From Bimuria novae-zelandiae CBS 107.79 (lineage: Eukaryota; Ascomycota; Dothideomycetes; Pleosporales; Didymosphaeriaceae): 64,000 nucleotides of DNA. The translations under genes were made by a program, and so were the position numbers. This document shows, piece by piece, positions 12,983-22,695 of this stretch. The stretch covers positions 871,941 through 935,940 of the forward strand of contig ML976667.1 in the NCBI GenBank assembly GCA_010015655.1, read 5' to 3'. Positions within the stretch are counted from its first letter, which is position 1, and every line of letters begins with the position of its first letter. The notes beneath the pieces were generated by a model. That model was given only the letters and a program-made list of their open reading frames with translations, had not been told where the DNA came from and ran no database searches.

Positions 12983-13200
12983 TAGTAGTTAGTTTGATTA
13001 CTTGGAACCGCTTCTTGCCGATGACCAACAGTCCTGCATCCCAATATGACGTTGAAATCATACAGTTTTTCGAGGACTTTATTGCCAGATTAAGTCAGAC
13101 TGCTATACAGCCGTGGCTGACTGTATCTGCTAGGGCAGCGCCACTGAAAGCTCAACAATTCGTCTTGCTGCATCACGGTACTACCGTGTCCGTGCGCGTA
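12983..13200. other. Host-like island between E1 and E2 ending in a third E1-type terminus
   Basis: 218 bp of normal GC content lie between two RIP-mutated elements. Bases 13184-13198 read CCGTGTCCGTGCGCG, identical to the right terminus of E1 in the opposite orientation, and are preceded by TA. The short plus-strand open frame at 12952-13281 runs through element boundaries and is not a gene. Confidence 0.6.
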
Positions 13201-13249
13201 CCCTGCCGAGATAGTCAGTGCGCCGCGACACTAACGCGCCACCCTAACA
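13201..13249. repeat. E2 left terminal inverted repeat (partner 15279-15327)
   Basis: The two 49-bp arms match at 45 positions. Three of the four differences are C/T transitions, as RIP would leave; the fourth is the innermost base. The outer ten bases are CCCTGCCGAG. TA follows directly outside each arm. Confidence 0.9.
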
Positions 13250-15327
13250 CCAGCACCGCAGCCAGCAACATGAGGCTGTAGAGTTTTACATAAAAGCTTT
13301 TATCGCGAAATTTTCTAGAGTTAAGATTTTATAGAGCTATAGAAGATTACTAGCTAGTTAAATTATAAATATCTACTTAATATTCTAATTATTTAGCCAC
13401 TGCGCAATGCTAGCGCTAATAGCGTAGATATTACTATATTAACGCGTATAGATGCCGGCGTAGGCTTCTTCCTCTTTATAATTATATAAGTAGCTTTTAA
13501 AGCATTCTGGCTTCCCTTTTTAGCAATTTTAAGACGTTTTTAAAGTTGTTGTTAAGCCTTACGAGCCTGTTAATAGAGGCGTTACTTAGTAGCCTAATTA
13601 GCTTTCTCCTTAGCGCGCGTATTTTTAGCTACCGCACGCGCAATACGCTTCTTCTATAGTAAATAAGCTTTAAGCTACTTATTTACTATCTAGATCTCTC
13701 TCTACTTACTTTTCTAGAGTTATAGTTGTTGCTTTTTAGCCTTTTATTAGCTAAGAGAATCGCGCGCCCTCTATACGCGGGCAAGTGACTAGAAAACAGA
13801 TCCTCTATACTACTTATCTAGCTACTTAAAAGGTAGAGTCCTGCCCTTTGTTTAACGCCGTTTCGGGTTTGTAAGGGCTTCTCGTAGCCCCTAATTCTCA
13901 TGCTCTAGGAGCTACTTCTATATAGAGATTAAGTATATAGTGCGACTTAGCTTCTTGGCCTTATTATCTCCCCCTGTATTAATAATAATCTTTAAAAGCT
14001 AATTAATTTTGCGCTAATTAGACGCGCTAAGTACTAAAGTAGAGCTTTTACGCGATCTCTATTTTAGAGACTTATCTCTATTAAATTAACTAAGGATTAG
14101 TGTAGGATCTAGCGGCGAGATACCTATATACTTAAAAGCTTTAGTAATTAATTACGGCGTAACTAATGTTGTTTAGGCCCTCTAGAATAGTGTAAAGAAG
14201 TCTCTTTTAGTAATTATTAATAGCTCCTAACTCCTATACAGGTATGCGGAGAGCTTGTCGGAGTAGGCAGTAGAAAGAGACTTAAACACATAAACGTCTA
14301 GAGGCTGTAGCGTATAAGTAGCGTAAGGGGGAAATATCGCAAGGAGGATCTTTTTCTAATTATAGTAGTTAATAAAATCTATAGTAACGTAAAATCTATG
14401 CCTATTAAGGACTAAAAGTCGCCACTATCGTCGAGCCTTCTCCTTAGTATAGCGATTAAACACCTGTTTTAGCCATTAAAGCCCTATCTCGTTGTTTAAC
14501 TATCTAGAGGTTAATAAGGTGATAAAGACTTTATAAGAATTAACGTTAATTTCCTTAACCTAGCTTGATTGTAGAGTCTCAGCGTCAGATCGATAGATTA
14601 GTAATAGATTAACAGTAGATCCATCGGCGCATATACATGCGATAAGCGAGATCCACTCACGACTGCCATCCTGGATAGATTGCCTCACTTGGCGACTCTC
14701 ATATATAGGCCTGTCGAAGATCCTTTTTGACCTGCCGGTGATGCCGAGTAGGAAGCCTTTTTCGTCTATATTATAGGTATGCTAAGGCTCTATGCCATAC
14801 TTTATAATTTTCTTATATAGAAGCTTAAAGTAGAGCCTATATCTTGCGCCTAAATTAGCGTTATAGTAATTACTATCTAGCCTAGTCGTCTATCGCGAGA
14901 TTAGGGAGTCAGGGTAGTGCCTAATAAAGTAATTAACCTATTATATAGAGATATCCTTTTTAGCGATAATTAATATAAAATTTTAAATTATCTAACGCGT
15001 AGGGGGTAGACCTTTCTAAGTAAGACGCTATATATACTATAGGAGCTTAGATTCTTGTTATTAGTTAAGATTTTAGCAAGTCTGTAGTAGCTGTGTACGC
15101 GCCTGCATGGCGCGTCTATGCCGGCGCGTTAATATTAACCGCACAACACCAAATTCTTTTGCAATTTTTCTATATAAGAAAGTTTCTCCAGGTTCTCGTG
15201 AGTCGATAGCGATGATTGCAGCCTCAATCGGATCCATATTAGTGGAGATGCGGCGCGTCAAAGTTAAGGTGCTACATCTGTTGGGGTGGCGCGTTAGTGT
15301 CGCGGCGCACTAACTGTCTCGGCAGGG
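13201..15327 (-). mobile_element. E2: pogo/Fot1-like DNA transposon, RIP-mutated
   Basis: This 2127-bp element has 49-bp terminal inverted repeats beginning CCCTGCCGAG (13201-13249 and 15279-15327). They differ at four positions, three of them C/T transitions. It is flanked by TA at 13199-13200 and 15328-15329. The minus-strand transposase starts at an ATG near 15237 (MDPIEAAI, then a helix-turn-helix-like YRKIAKEFGVV). It continues with YNIDEKGFLLGI (about 14760-14800) and ends in a RIP-rich basic tail. The second catalytic Asp block reads VLNRHRFY near 14390, with Asn in place of Asp, and TAG/TAA stops interrupt the frame. It is therefore a dead DDE_1 transposase of the Fot1 type. The target TA is also the flank of element E4. 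Confidence 0.88.
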
Positions 15328-15334
15328 TACAGTA

Positions 15335-17429
15335 ACCGTGCACGCCGTGCACACCTTCGGGCCGTGCACGCCTTAGCGACCTGCTGCACATCTTAAAAAT
15401 AAGGCTATAGAGCCACGTATAATAGCTATTATCGCGAGAATTTTTATTATAATAGTCTACTAAGTTCTATAGTGCTTGCCCTACTCTTATTTCTTATTTA
15501 GCTTTATTTTGTAGCCGCTGCGCGTGGTAACTAGTAGAGGTGCTAGTAATAGCGACGCCTTAATAATAACGCGAGTAGCACTACGCGCACGCTATTTTTT
15601 AGCTATAAGCTTTATAAAAGACTTACTTAAGGCCTTGCGCTTACCTATTTTAGGTATTTATATAAATTTGGCAGCGTCGCGCTTTTATTTCTTCTATTAC
15701 TTCTTAGCGTTATTAGTAGCCTTTTTCCTTACTTTCTTTTCTCTTACCCTTTCTCGTTCTACACGCCTCTACTGCTTATCCCGCTTATTTTAAAGCTTCT
15801 TCTAGGCTTTTAGCTCCTTCTAATAAGCTTTATCTACCTTCTTTTATAGATTTTACTCCTTATTAGCCTCGTAGCGCTCCTCAGCTTGGCGGATTTTATA
15901 AGGGGACTAAAGAATAGCTATACTATAAAACTCCTTATAATACTGCAGGTTAAGCCTTCTTTACTTATTTTTAGAGAGCTTAAGCTCTTTAATTACGTTG
16001 CGTAGGCCTTCGTTTTCAAGCTATACAAGCTGTGTATGGGCAGAGAGATGGGAGATAGTACGCCTTAACTACTGCACCTCCTCTACGTCCTAATTCTCCA
16101 CCACCTAGGCCAGTATTTGGATAGCTTGCTTCCAGTTATCTACTGTAATTAGTGAAGGTGTACGAGGCAGCCGCCTGCGCTTATTCTAGAATCTATTAAT
16201 AATTATAGCTACGTTTAGTGGCGATAGGCCCATGACTTCAAAGGCCTTAAGGATAAGGCTTAGGGTGAAGGTTCTTGTCTAGGACTTATAAAATAGGCGA
16301 AAGAAGTCGCGCTTCTTCACACCTACTAGGCCTTAAGTACTGTGAAGGTGTTTAGTGAGCTAGTTTGTGTAGCTTGTACCCAGAGGTAAAAAGAGTGCTA
16401 CATCGAGCGGCTGCAGCGTGTGGGTACTGTGAGGAGGGAACACTAGTAGTAGTATCCTATTCCTATCGCAGTACTTAATAAAGGACTAGGTTATATGCGA
16501 GCCGTGGCTATCTACTATAAGTAGTCGCCAACTTCTGCGTGCCTTCTCTCGAGTGTAGCGATTAAAGACCTGTTCTAGCCACGCAAGGCCAACCTTGTCG
16601 TTTATCTAGCCTAAGGGCGTTGTAGTAATAAACACTAAGTGCTTTTCTGCGTCTATATCCTCCACCCAGGACGATTGTATCTCGTTGGGAGCGCCTGGAT
16701 AGATAACGCCTAGAGGCAGTGCCGAACTATTAGCGCAGACGCTTGCGAGTATCGACACCCACTGCCTATTGCCGTCTTGCATAGGCTGGCGCCTTATTTT
16801 TGACTCCATAGAAGCCCTACTAAACACTCGTTTAGTGCGCCTATTAAGTACTCCAATCGCGAAGCCCTTCTCATCCATATTATATATATGCCGTGGCTTA
16901 ATTAAGTATTCGGTGATCTTAGAGTGCACAAGCTTAAAGTATTATATGTACTTCTCGCTGCTATCGGCGTAGAGGCGCTGCGCATTAATAGCGTTGGCCC
17001 ATTTATATAGGAGCTGGTCGCGGTGACGGTCAAGGAAGCGAGTAACCCACGAGTCGGAGACCCTCTCTGCAGCCAATTTAGAAGCCATATTTTGTACTAT
17101 CTGCCTTGTAGGAGGTAGGCCTCGCTTAGTAAGCTTAACTATAAACTTATAAAGCTCTTGCTCTTATATAGGGTAGAGTTTAAGTAGTTATTAATTAGCG
17201 TTAGCACGCGACGCGACAACGCGTTAGTAATATCGCGATAAAGTTATACGGTATATATTATATTTTTTTATAATTACCTAGTATAAAAGTTTACCTTTTA
17301 TATTTACTATATCTGCCTCTTTAAGCGCTTCTTCTAACGGCATTGTGGTGTTGAGTTATGTGGTTGAGGAGTATAGTAGATTTTTGGTGAGGGTGTGCAC
17401 GGCCCGAAGGTGTGCACGGCGTGCACGGT
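15335..17429 (-). mobile_element. E3: pogo/Fot1-like DNA transposon inserted in the left terminal repeat of E4
   Basis: This 2095-bp element has 38-bp inverted termini starting ACCGTGCACGCCGTGCAC (15335-15372 and 17392-17429, one transition apart). It is flanked by TA at 15333-15334 and 17430-17431. The arms themselves contain repeated GTGCAC palindromes. That TA belongs to bases 4-5 of the E4 terminal repeat, so E3 arrived after E4. It encodes one minus-strand DDE_1 transposase, annotated separately. Confidence 0.88.
15430..17343 (-). pseudogene. E3 transposase (pogo/Fot1 DDE_1), the best-preserved copy here, with stops
   Basis: The frame opens at ATG 17343 with MPLEEALKEADI and a helix-turn-helix-like N terminus, then a CENP-B-type segment (RGLPPTRQIVQNMASKLA near 17100). 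The first catalytic Asp lies in YNMDEKGFAIGV (about 16840-16890), inside a 107-codon uninterrupted run at 16606-16929. The second Asp lies in LLIVDSHGSH (about 16490-16535) and the third in FPPHSTHTLQPLDVALF (about 16385-16440). A long Lys/Arg-rich, coiled-coil-like tail follows. All three catalytic Asp codons survive. Roughly a dozen and a half codons, mostly at expected Gln positions, are stops, so the gene is dead in the RIP manner. Confidence 0.82.
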
Positions 17430-17572
17430 TATTGGTGCTCTCCGAAATACCGTCCCGCCCCACTTCGGGCAGCCGAAGTGGACCCAGCTTCCCGGAAAAT
17501 ATTTTCTATCACCCAATTTGTTAGTAAAACAATAATTACAGCGAACATTTACCCTGTATTAATACCTATATT

Positions 17573-19261
17573 ATGCCGCCGCGTAGTTAACGTAAGCGTA
17601 TAGCTACCTAGCTATTTAACGGGGGTTAAAATCCTTTAAAACGTGCGCGCCGGGCGCCTGCAGCAGCTGCCAAAGGTGCTAAGTTACGGAGAAAAGTATC
17701 TAAGAAGGCTCCTCCTCTGGCGGAAGGCAACGCTATATCTAATCTAGTTAGCCTTAATTAGGATATTAAGCCTCTGTCTGCGCAGCCATTGCTAGCAATT
17801 ATATTATTTAGTAATCTACCTAGTGACCTGCCTAGTGACCCGCCCAGCGGATGTATATCTAATCTAATTAGCAACCCTACGCAGGGAGAAACTCAGGAAG
17901 ATGAGCCAAAATCAGCTACTAGGGTATCCGAAGCAGAGTCGCCATATGTTACTTGCCGCTGGCAGGCCTTTGTAGGTCCTAAAAAGGAGCTCTATAAGCC
18001 AAGATTCGATACAGAGTTTATCCCGGAGCACTACTACGCCAGTCAGCTTTAGATATAGGTAGATAAGGTCGCTCAAGACTTAGCTATAGAGACAACTCCA
18101 CCACAAAAAGTAATAATTAGGGACGTTTCTAGCTACGCGTATAGGCAAAAGACCCTAAAAAGGTAAAAGCTATAGTAATCACTTAAGCGTAGAGACGCTA
18201 CTAGTGGAGCACGCGTAGCACCTAAGGGAGTCCTTAATTAATATAATATATCTTAACTTTAACGCGACGCTTACTACTAAGTCTATAGAGGTGATTAGTC
18301 CTATAGGCTAACAACGTAGCAGAGGCTCGTCTAGCTCCCAGGGCCAGGTTCGACTTACTGCAACACAAAGGCAGCTGCAAGAGCTGCCGGAGGTCCTTGC
18401 TGGCCATGCCGTCGCTGAGGGACCTTCGATAGCTATCCGCGATAAGTGGAGGTGCCAGGATACCCACTGTGGCAACTACCCGTACGTCTGCTGGGTCCAG
18501 CGTACGCCTGGCCAGCCCGATCGATTTGAGAACCATTTCCCAGTGAGCAGTAATATTGTGGCCATGTGGGCGCGCAACATCAGCCTCGAGAGGTGCAGCG
18601 TCGACGTGCCAGACGATACTGTACGCCTTGCTCTGCGTACAGCGAGGGACCTGAAGGCGAAAGAGAAGGCAAAGGAGAAGGCGCAACAGGGCTTGGCGTC
18701 TGCGTCTGTGTTTACAGCGGATAGCTTTATGAGCGCGATCGCTGCCAGCGCGCTGTCTGTCAGTCAGTTAGCACAAAGTCAGCTACTTGCATGGCAGGCA
18801 CCTATACCTGCAGCGCCCGCTGTTAGCTCTGCGAGTGCTCCGAGCGTGCCAGCGCCAGCGTGGAAAGATCTAACATGGAGAGATCTGACGTACGAGAACA
18901 ACATGGAGCTCTTATATCAGACTCGGCATTTCTTTGACTGGTGGATAGATCAGGCAATGGCTGCAGAGGTACCAGAGATCGAGAGGGTACTTAGAAAGGT
19001 TGTCAAGGCCGGGCGGATCGATCTGAACATGCTAATGGATAGATCTGATACAGGCATGCCGTACAAAATTTAGAGAGATGATTTTAAGCTGCTAATCGCA
19101 CTGCTTCTGCGACTCCGTAAAATGGCATTTCGGTGGCAACTCCAGTATCCTGGACTTTCAGAGAGTGATCGAGAGGCATGTAGGGAGCTACAGCGGCAAG
19201 ATAATGAGCAGAAACAGCAGCTGAGAGCTACTCAGGCAGAGGGCGGAGAGACGATCGTGTA
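17573..19261 (+). pseudogene. Unknown Cys-containing frame carried by E4 (two-part, broken)
   Basis: The plus-strand frame starts at ATG 17573, 142 bp inside E4. Part one (to about 18235) is basic then Pro/Ser-rich (ISNLVSLN, PSDLPSDPPSG, GETQEDEPKSATRVSEAE) and has TAG/TAA stops where Gln is expected. A possible small intron or shift lies near 18230-18285. Part two is almost unbroken to a TAG at 19072 and readable to about 19261. It contains WRCQDTHCGNYPYVCWVQ (C-x4-C-x6-C), a following HFPV...IVAMWARNI block, a Lys/Glu-rich helix, an Ala/Pro-rich linker and a C-terminal block with FFDWWIDQAM and LLIALLLRLRK. I know of no enzymatic domain with this pattern. Similar short Cys motifs occur in uncharacterised fungal proteins (from memory). 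A function in transposition is only a guess from position. Confidence 0.55.
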
Positions 19262-19599
19262 GAGGTGATCGTGTAGAGGTGATCGAGCAGAGGGCGTAGA
19301 GGTGTTATCTTCGACGCGTAGGGCACGGGCCATATCCTATAGATATCGCCCGATATGATTACCTTGTTCGTATAATCAAACACCAACTTTCTCGCCTTAT
19401 CTGCTCACCGTACGCCTCACCCTCTGCAACTCTACCACCACACTAGCTACACTAAAATAGATAACGGCAATCGATTCAGCAGCCTTAAATTACCCTTACA
19501 CTACTATAAGATTACTATATTTATATTATAGCAGGTGCTAGATTTCTGATCTCTAAAACTGACTCTGACAGAATATATCTAACTATGTACTACTAACGA

Positions 19600-21773
19600 T
19601 AGTATAAAACCACTCTGGCGAATACTAAATATATACTATTAACTATAGTATAATACCTTTATAGCGCCTACCTATAGTACCTAAAAAAGTTACCTGTAAA
19701 GCTTCTATAGCATATACTTAATATAGCTTCCTTTAGAAAATACTTAAATTTATCGTACGCCTTAGCGCCCTAGTAATGCCACTAAATCTAGGTCTTTAAC
19801 GCCTTAAAAGTCTACTTAATTAGATTTATATTAGGTAAGTAAGGAGGTAGAAACTCTATAATTACACCTGCCTCTGCGCATATATTAGCTAGCCTTACTA
19901 ATCGATAGATAGACGCGTTGTTAAGGACTATTACTAAGCATTTTCCTGGCTAAGGACTATAGTATAGGAGTACTTAATTAGTAATAAAGTTCTCTATTAG
20001 CTCTGCAGTAATCGCTCCCTAAAAAATTATATAGGCGAGGTATCCGTTATTGTCTATAACTAGTAGTAAGCTCTACCTCTCTAAGCACTTAGCTAAGTAG
20101 CTAACGTGGTAGGCTATATTAACTTTACTCTAGCTATACTTTTAATCCCCTGTACGCTCGTTGCAAGCGCTCTTATTAAGATAGATAATTTAATTAGGTT
20201 AATAGATTTACTAGTAACGCGCTTAAAAGGCTTAATAGAAACCCTTATAACGCTCCCTAGCTACCTTTAAGGCTGCCTTCCTACTCTATTGCATAGCTTT
20301 AAGCTCTCTATCTAAAGTCGTAAGGGATACCTTAACGTTGTACTTATTATATAAGAAGTCCTGCATCTTATCTATATAAGATATTAGCTTACTACGCAGC
20401 ATCTTAAGCAGCGCGTCTCTATAGCATTGCTTAAGTAAAGGTGGCCTGCCACGACGTACGTATCTTAGCCTAATTAGCTTACTAAAGGCCTTTAGGTTGA
20501 TTGATTGATTGATTGATTGATTCCTACTCGGTTGCAGCCGCGATTTCTCCGCAGCTATGCCCGGATGCAGAGGTTTGGCAAACAGCCGACGCGCTGCGAA
20601 AAGAAATCGAAACGCCCCACTTCACTGTACTAAAAGTACAGCCAGCTGTTCCCTCGCCTCCGCTCGTAGTCTGGCTTCTATCTACGGCTACGTACATGCC
20701 GTCACAAGAAGTGACGTATCTGTGTCTGTGTTTTTGACTTCCAATGTATTGTCTCTGTTTTGTGCCGTGAAATAAGTCTTTTTCGTTGCCGTTGTATTGA
20801 GGCGTCGTAGAGGCCTTGATCTCGTTTGTCGTATCCGTGTACCTACAGTCTCCCCCCAGTGTTCGGCTTCATGTTGCTGTACCTGCCCTTGACCCTCAGG
20901 GCTTGCATTTGTTCTGTGTACTTGTTTTTTCCCATCTTCTTGCTGCCTCTCACTAGGTTCCTATGTGGCCGTGTGTTGTGTTGTGACCTGCCATTGGCGG
21001 CAGCGTCAACGCACCAGCTGCGACGCAGCTTCCCGAGAGCGAGGCTCCGCTCCTTCGTGCTCTTGGGTCTAGTAGCCATGCAACGCTACCGCGACTCGCC
21101 TCAGACCTTGTCGGGTATGTCGAAAGGGGCACCACTCCTTTGACATGGGGGCGACAGTGGACGAGGCTGTCTGTGACTGTGTATTGTGTGGCATCTATAG
21201 TAGCATGCCGGGTGTCTGTGAGGCGATTTGCGTGAGCGTTGATGTCGTTCCACCCGAAGGGCCGTCGATGCGGGACGTCGCAAACGATGTCGAGTGGTGG
21301 GCTAATCGGGAAGCCCACCGGAAACTGTGTGTTGTGGCTGTACGAGGTTTGGGCTCCATCGTCGCCTCGCGATGCGGCATCGTGGCTAGATGGTTGTTGC
21401 TGCCGTCAATGGGTGTGTCATGCTTTGTAGCCTGCTCGCAAATTTTGCTTTCGTGACTGCCGCGGCCGCAACCATGTCTCTACAGGTACCATCTAACGCA
21501 GAGGGATGCGTTTTGGCCTATAGAGACGGCTGCGACCGCCAGCAGATAAGTTTCGATGCTTTGTGATGGATAATCCAGGAATAGAATTCTCGCTGTTTGT
21601 CGTGTTTTCAAGGCCTTTAGGTTAAGCCTGTATTTGCGTACTATTTTTGGGTCAACGCCGAGCTCTCTATAGATAGCTTTATTATTTTTCCCATCGTTAA
21701 CGCGATCTATAATAGCCTAGATAAGTAATTACTATAGGCGGTGCCTAGTAGGTCTCCCTAGATCCTGCGGCAT
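19600..21773 (-). pseudogene. E4 transposase (Tc1/mariner superfamily, DDE_3 type), split by insertion and RIP
   Basis: The frame begins at ATG 21773 (MPQDLGRPTRHR), 110 bp inside the right terminal repeat. It reads IIDRVNDGKNNKAIYRELGV and VRKYRLNLKA, a homeodomain-like HTH. It is then cut by the 20499-21609 insertion and resumes with SKLIRLRYVRRGRPPLLKQC. The catalytic region holds LLLVIDNNGYLAYIIF (about 20060-20115), VIVLNNASIYR (about 19910-19945) and EFLPPYLPNINLIK (about 19830-19875). These correspond to the usual D, D and D/E blocks of DDE_3 transposases. Several Gln-to-stop changes occur, and the expected Asp in VLDNAS reads Asn. It is inactive. Confidence 0.8.
20499..21609 (-). mobile_element. 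LINE-type (non-LTR) insertion, 5'-truncated or non-autonomous, not RIP-mutated
   Basis: 1111 bp of balanced GC content interrupt the E4 transposase exactly between two copies of AAGGCCTTTAGGTT (20485-20498 and 21610-21623), a 14-bp target-site duplication. On the minus strand the insert ends in about six AATC units (plus-strand GATT run 20499-20522), directly next to the duplication. This is how target-primed reverse transcription leaves a simple-repeat tail. No reverse transcriptase domain was recognised, so this is probably the 3' end and untranslated region of a truncated copy, or a SINE-like derivative. Absence of CpA depletion contrasts sharply with the surrounding DNA. Confidence 0.75.
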
Positions 21774-21882
21774 TATTTACCTAGGGTAAATATTCCGTGT
21801 AATCATTTTATCGCTCACAAAACAGGTGTACGAAAGTGTTGGTGAGGAACCGATTACTAAGTGCTGACAGAAAAATCCGCCA

Positions 21883-21920
21883 AAGTGGGGCGGGACGGTA
21901 TTTCGGAAACGACAATACTG
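21883..21920. repeat. E4 right terminal inverted repeat (left partner split: 15330-15334 plus 17432-17465)
   Basis: The outer sequence (complement) is CAGTATTG, followed by CCGAAATACCGTCCCGCCCC and ACTT. The left copy matches except for 6-7 bases after the first eight. TA at 21921-21922 marks the target. Confidence 0.85.
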
Positions 21921-22128
21921 TAGTGATACATTTCCTCTTTTCGTCTACGGTGCTACGAGATCTACACCAGGATGGTCCAACTACCGCAGCTGCATACCAA
22001 ACCACATACACAGGTGTTCCCGGACACTTGTTGTTCGCTTGCTAACCAACTGCAATGGTGCGTTTTACAGCGATTCTTCGAGAATTATCTGCCTTATTTC
22101 AACGTCCGCCCTCAACTTTGACGCCGAT

Positions 22129-22695
22129 TTACTGGCTCAAGATACCACTCAACCTTCTCTGTAACTCCTCTGCCCTCGCACTGTTCACGAATTCTTTGAG
22201 CTCGACGATCTTCTTTCCGTCCGGGCTCATCTTCACGAACAGGACACACTCTGTCCACCACTCCGTGATCCCACCATCAATGAGTATCCCTCCCTTCTCA
22301 CTGGCTCCATTTACTTTCCCACCCATTCTGCAATGCGCAATCACTGTGTCCGTCTCTTTCGAGAAATGCACTTGTCCGTGCGGCGCCATCTTGAAGTCTT
22401 CAAATAGCGAGAAGATCATAAACGCATGCTGTTGGAAGTTCTCGAGACTTCGCGGAGGGAGGTTGAGCGATAGTGGGAACACCGTATGCGAGAATTCTGA
22501 GGACGCATTCGCGCCGAGAGCTGCGGGTCGTAGGGTTGTGTAGGACTTGAGTAGCTTGCGGAAGGTTTGTAGATGCTGAGTTGAGTCCTGAGGCTTTTCG
22601 CCGCGTAAGAGATATAGAGACGGAACAAGGATCGTTACTGCCGCGAATGTCGCGGCTGCGATTTGTATCTTTGAGCTGCTTTGAAGGTCGGACAT
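22129..22695 (-). CDS. SnoaL/NTF2-like fold protein with an N-terminal membrane segment
   Basis: Single exon, 188 residues from the ATG at 22695. That start is preferred because it follows a CA-rich leader and an ACCAAG context; an in-frame Met at 22761 would add 22 residues. Residues about 11-29 (IQIAAATFAAVTILVPSLYLL) form a hydrophobic anchor. The rest resembles the small alpha+beta barrel of NTF2/SnoaL-like proteins seen in many fungi: helix with Arg-Lys, then SLNLPPRSLENFQQHAFMIF, a strand with TDTVIAHCRMGGKV, and WWTECVLFVKM near the C terminus. No catalytic residues can be assigned. It is an independent transcription unit about 1.2 kb from the flavin monooxygenase on the same strand. 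A link with that gene is possible but unproven. Confidence 0.68.
   Translation of the reverse strand: MSDLQSSSKIQIAAATFAAVTILVPSLYLLRGEKPQDSTQHLQTFRKLLKSYTTLRPAALGANASSEFSHTVFPLSLNLPPRSLENFQQHAFMIFSLFEDFKMAPHGQVHFSKETDTVIAHCRMGGKVNGASEKGGILIDGGITEWWTECVLFVKMSPDGKKIVELKEFVNSARAEELQRRLSGILSQ

Larger units (their letters stand above)
15330..21920 (-). mobile_element. E4: Tc1/mariner-like element carrying an extra gene, interrupted by E3 and by a LINE-type insertion
   Basis: Left end: CAG at 15330-15332 and TA at 15333-15334, then after E3 the repeat resumes at 17432. Right end: 21883-21920 in inverted orientation. The arms, 39 and 38 bp, share CAGTATTG and CCGAAATACCGTCCCGCCCC, separated by 6-7 divergent bases. 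Outside lie TA at 15328-15329 and TA at 21921-21922. Without E3 (2.1 kb) and the 1.1-kb LINE-type insert, E4 is about 3.4 kb, long for a mariner-type element. It holds two converging frames: a minus-strand DDE_3-type transposase at about 21773-19600 and a plus-strand frame of unknown function at 17573-19261. RIP is heavy in the transposase half and light at 18300-19390. Confidence 0.8.

Noticed and set aside
18234..18686. 150-codon minus-strand frame inside E4
   Set aside because: Antisense to the better-supported plus-strand frame and without recognisable motifs.
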